Assembly (NCBI GenBank): GCA_003530935.1
Contig: DPEO01000083.1
Location: forward strand, 4,327 to 11,539
DNA from: Desulfomicrobiaceae bacterium
GTDB lineage: Bacteria; Desulfobacterota; Desulfovibrionia; Desulfovibrionales; Desulfomicrobiaceae
Length of the DNA: 7,213 nt
Direction: 5' to 3'
Shown: positions 6,818 through 7,213 of the stretch, piece by piece
Position numbering within the stretch: the first letter of the stretch is position 1
Layout: every line of letters begins with the position of its first letter
The notes under the pieces: generated by a model
Seen by the model: the letters and a program-made list of their open reading frames with translations, nothing else
Databases searched by the model: none
What the model was told of the DNA's origin: nothing
Translations under genes and position numbers: made by a program

Positions 6818-6838
6818 AAAACGCCGCCCGGAGGCGGC
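6818..6838 (-). terminator. Short UCCG-tetraloop hairpin, possible terminator or attenuator
   Basis: On the minus strand GCCGCC (6838-6833), loop TCCG and GGCGGC (6828-6823) form a 6-bp GC stem followed by GTTTT. The loop closed by C-G is of the UNCG type, which is unusually stable. It sits 13 nt after the apbE stop and 11 nt before the kinase ATG. It could terminate some apbE transcripts or mask the kinase ribosome site. The T run is short, so termination is uncertain. Confidence 0.5.
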
Positions 6839-6851
6839 AAGGAAGGGTTTT

Positions 6852-7213
6852 TTAGGCCGGCCAGCCAGGGGATGCGAGGTGCCCTCCACTGGCGGTCACC
6901 AAAAAACAGGCGCATCCAGGCAGGCTCGCGGCCAGACGCAGAGCTTCGCGTGGCGGCATGAGGGAGAGGGCCGTGGCCAAGCCGTCGGCCTGCATGACGG
7001 TGGGGGCGACCACCGAGACACTGCGCACATGCTGGGGGAGCGGCCGGAACGCGGGTCCAGCAGGTGGTGGATCTTGGAGCTTACAGGGTGTTCATACCCT
7101 CCGGAGGTAGCTACCGCACCGTCGCGCATGGCGATGGTGGTGGGATAGTGCCCCCCCTTGTCCGGATCCTCGATGGCGATGATCCACGGCCGGCCAGACA
7201 CGCGCCCTTCTGG
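6852..7213 (-). pseudogene. apbE: ApbE-type FAD:protein FMN transferase, 3' part, frameshifted
   Basis: The C-terminal part of an ApbE/flavin transferase, which moves FMN from FAD onto threonine of target proteins such as Rnf and Nqr subunits. The gene enters from the right edge. The frame open from 7213 gives GRPWIIAIEDPDKGG, AVATSGGYE and IHHLLDPRSGRSP, all ApbE-like, then loses sense. A different frame picks up exactly where needed with HVRSVSVVAPTVMQADGLATAL, including the ADGLATA metal-site motif (usually ADALATA), and runs to TAA at 6854-6852. Adding one base to the run of five G (plus strand 7034-7038) joins them as RSPQHVRSVSVV. This means a 1-nt deletion in the cell, or a sequencing error in a homopolymer. 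If real, the product lacks its metal-binding C-terminal region. Location of the native protein (signal peptide) cannot be judged, as the 5' end is missing. It lies about 40 nt upstream of the kinase gene. Confidence 0.85.

Overview
The window is bacterial, gene-dense and GC-rich. It has two convergent gene blocks that meet around a tRNA gene. Gene content fits a Desulfovibrio-like anaerobe (Desulfobacterota): soluble multi-PAS histidine kinase, response regulator with a decayed HD-GYP-like output, Fe-S L-cysteine desulfidase and an ApbE-type flavin transferase. This is inference from gene content; no rRNA or other definitive marker is present.

Plus strand, positions 1-2434. The 3' part of an exonuclease III gene (xth) overlaps a TetR-family repressor gene by ATGA. 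The repressor gene ends 1 nt before an rtcB-family RNA ligase gene. The three look translationally coupled and probably form one operon whose promoter lies outside the window. No intrinsic terminator is visible after rtcB. Instead an A/T-rich tract runs into a good sigma70-type promoter, then tRNA-Asp(GTC) with encoded CCA, then a strong intrinsic terminator. Reading through from rtcB into the tRNA gene is therefore possible.

Positions 2479-2688 contain no protein gene. They hold a small hairpin, a GC-rich hairpin that repeats 12 nt of the tRNA 3' end, and a second plus-strand intrinsic terminator.

Minus strand, from 7213 down to 2689. The order of transcription is the 3' part of an apbE-like flavin transferase gene with an apparent 1-nt frameshift in a G5/C5 run; a soluble PAS-PAS-HisKA-HATPase sensor kinase; a response regulator with receiver plus degenerate HD-GYP domain; and cyuA, a UPF0597 L-cysteine desulfidase. 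Gaps of about 40, 87 and 85 nt each contain a small hairpin. The kinase and regulator are most likely a cognate pair. Whether apbE and cyuA share their transcript cannot be told from sequence alone.

I see no mobile element, CRISPR array or clearly new multi-gene system. The points most worth a second look are the apbE frameshift, the inactive-looking HD-GYP output, the xth-tetR-rtcB-tRNA arrangement, and the unexplained plus-strand terminator next to the tRNA.
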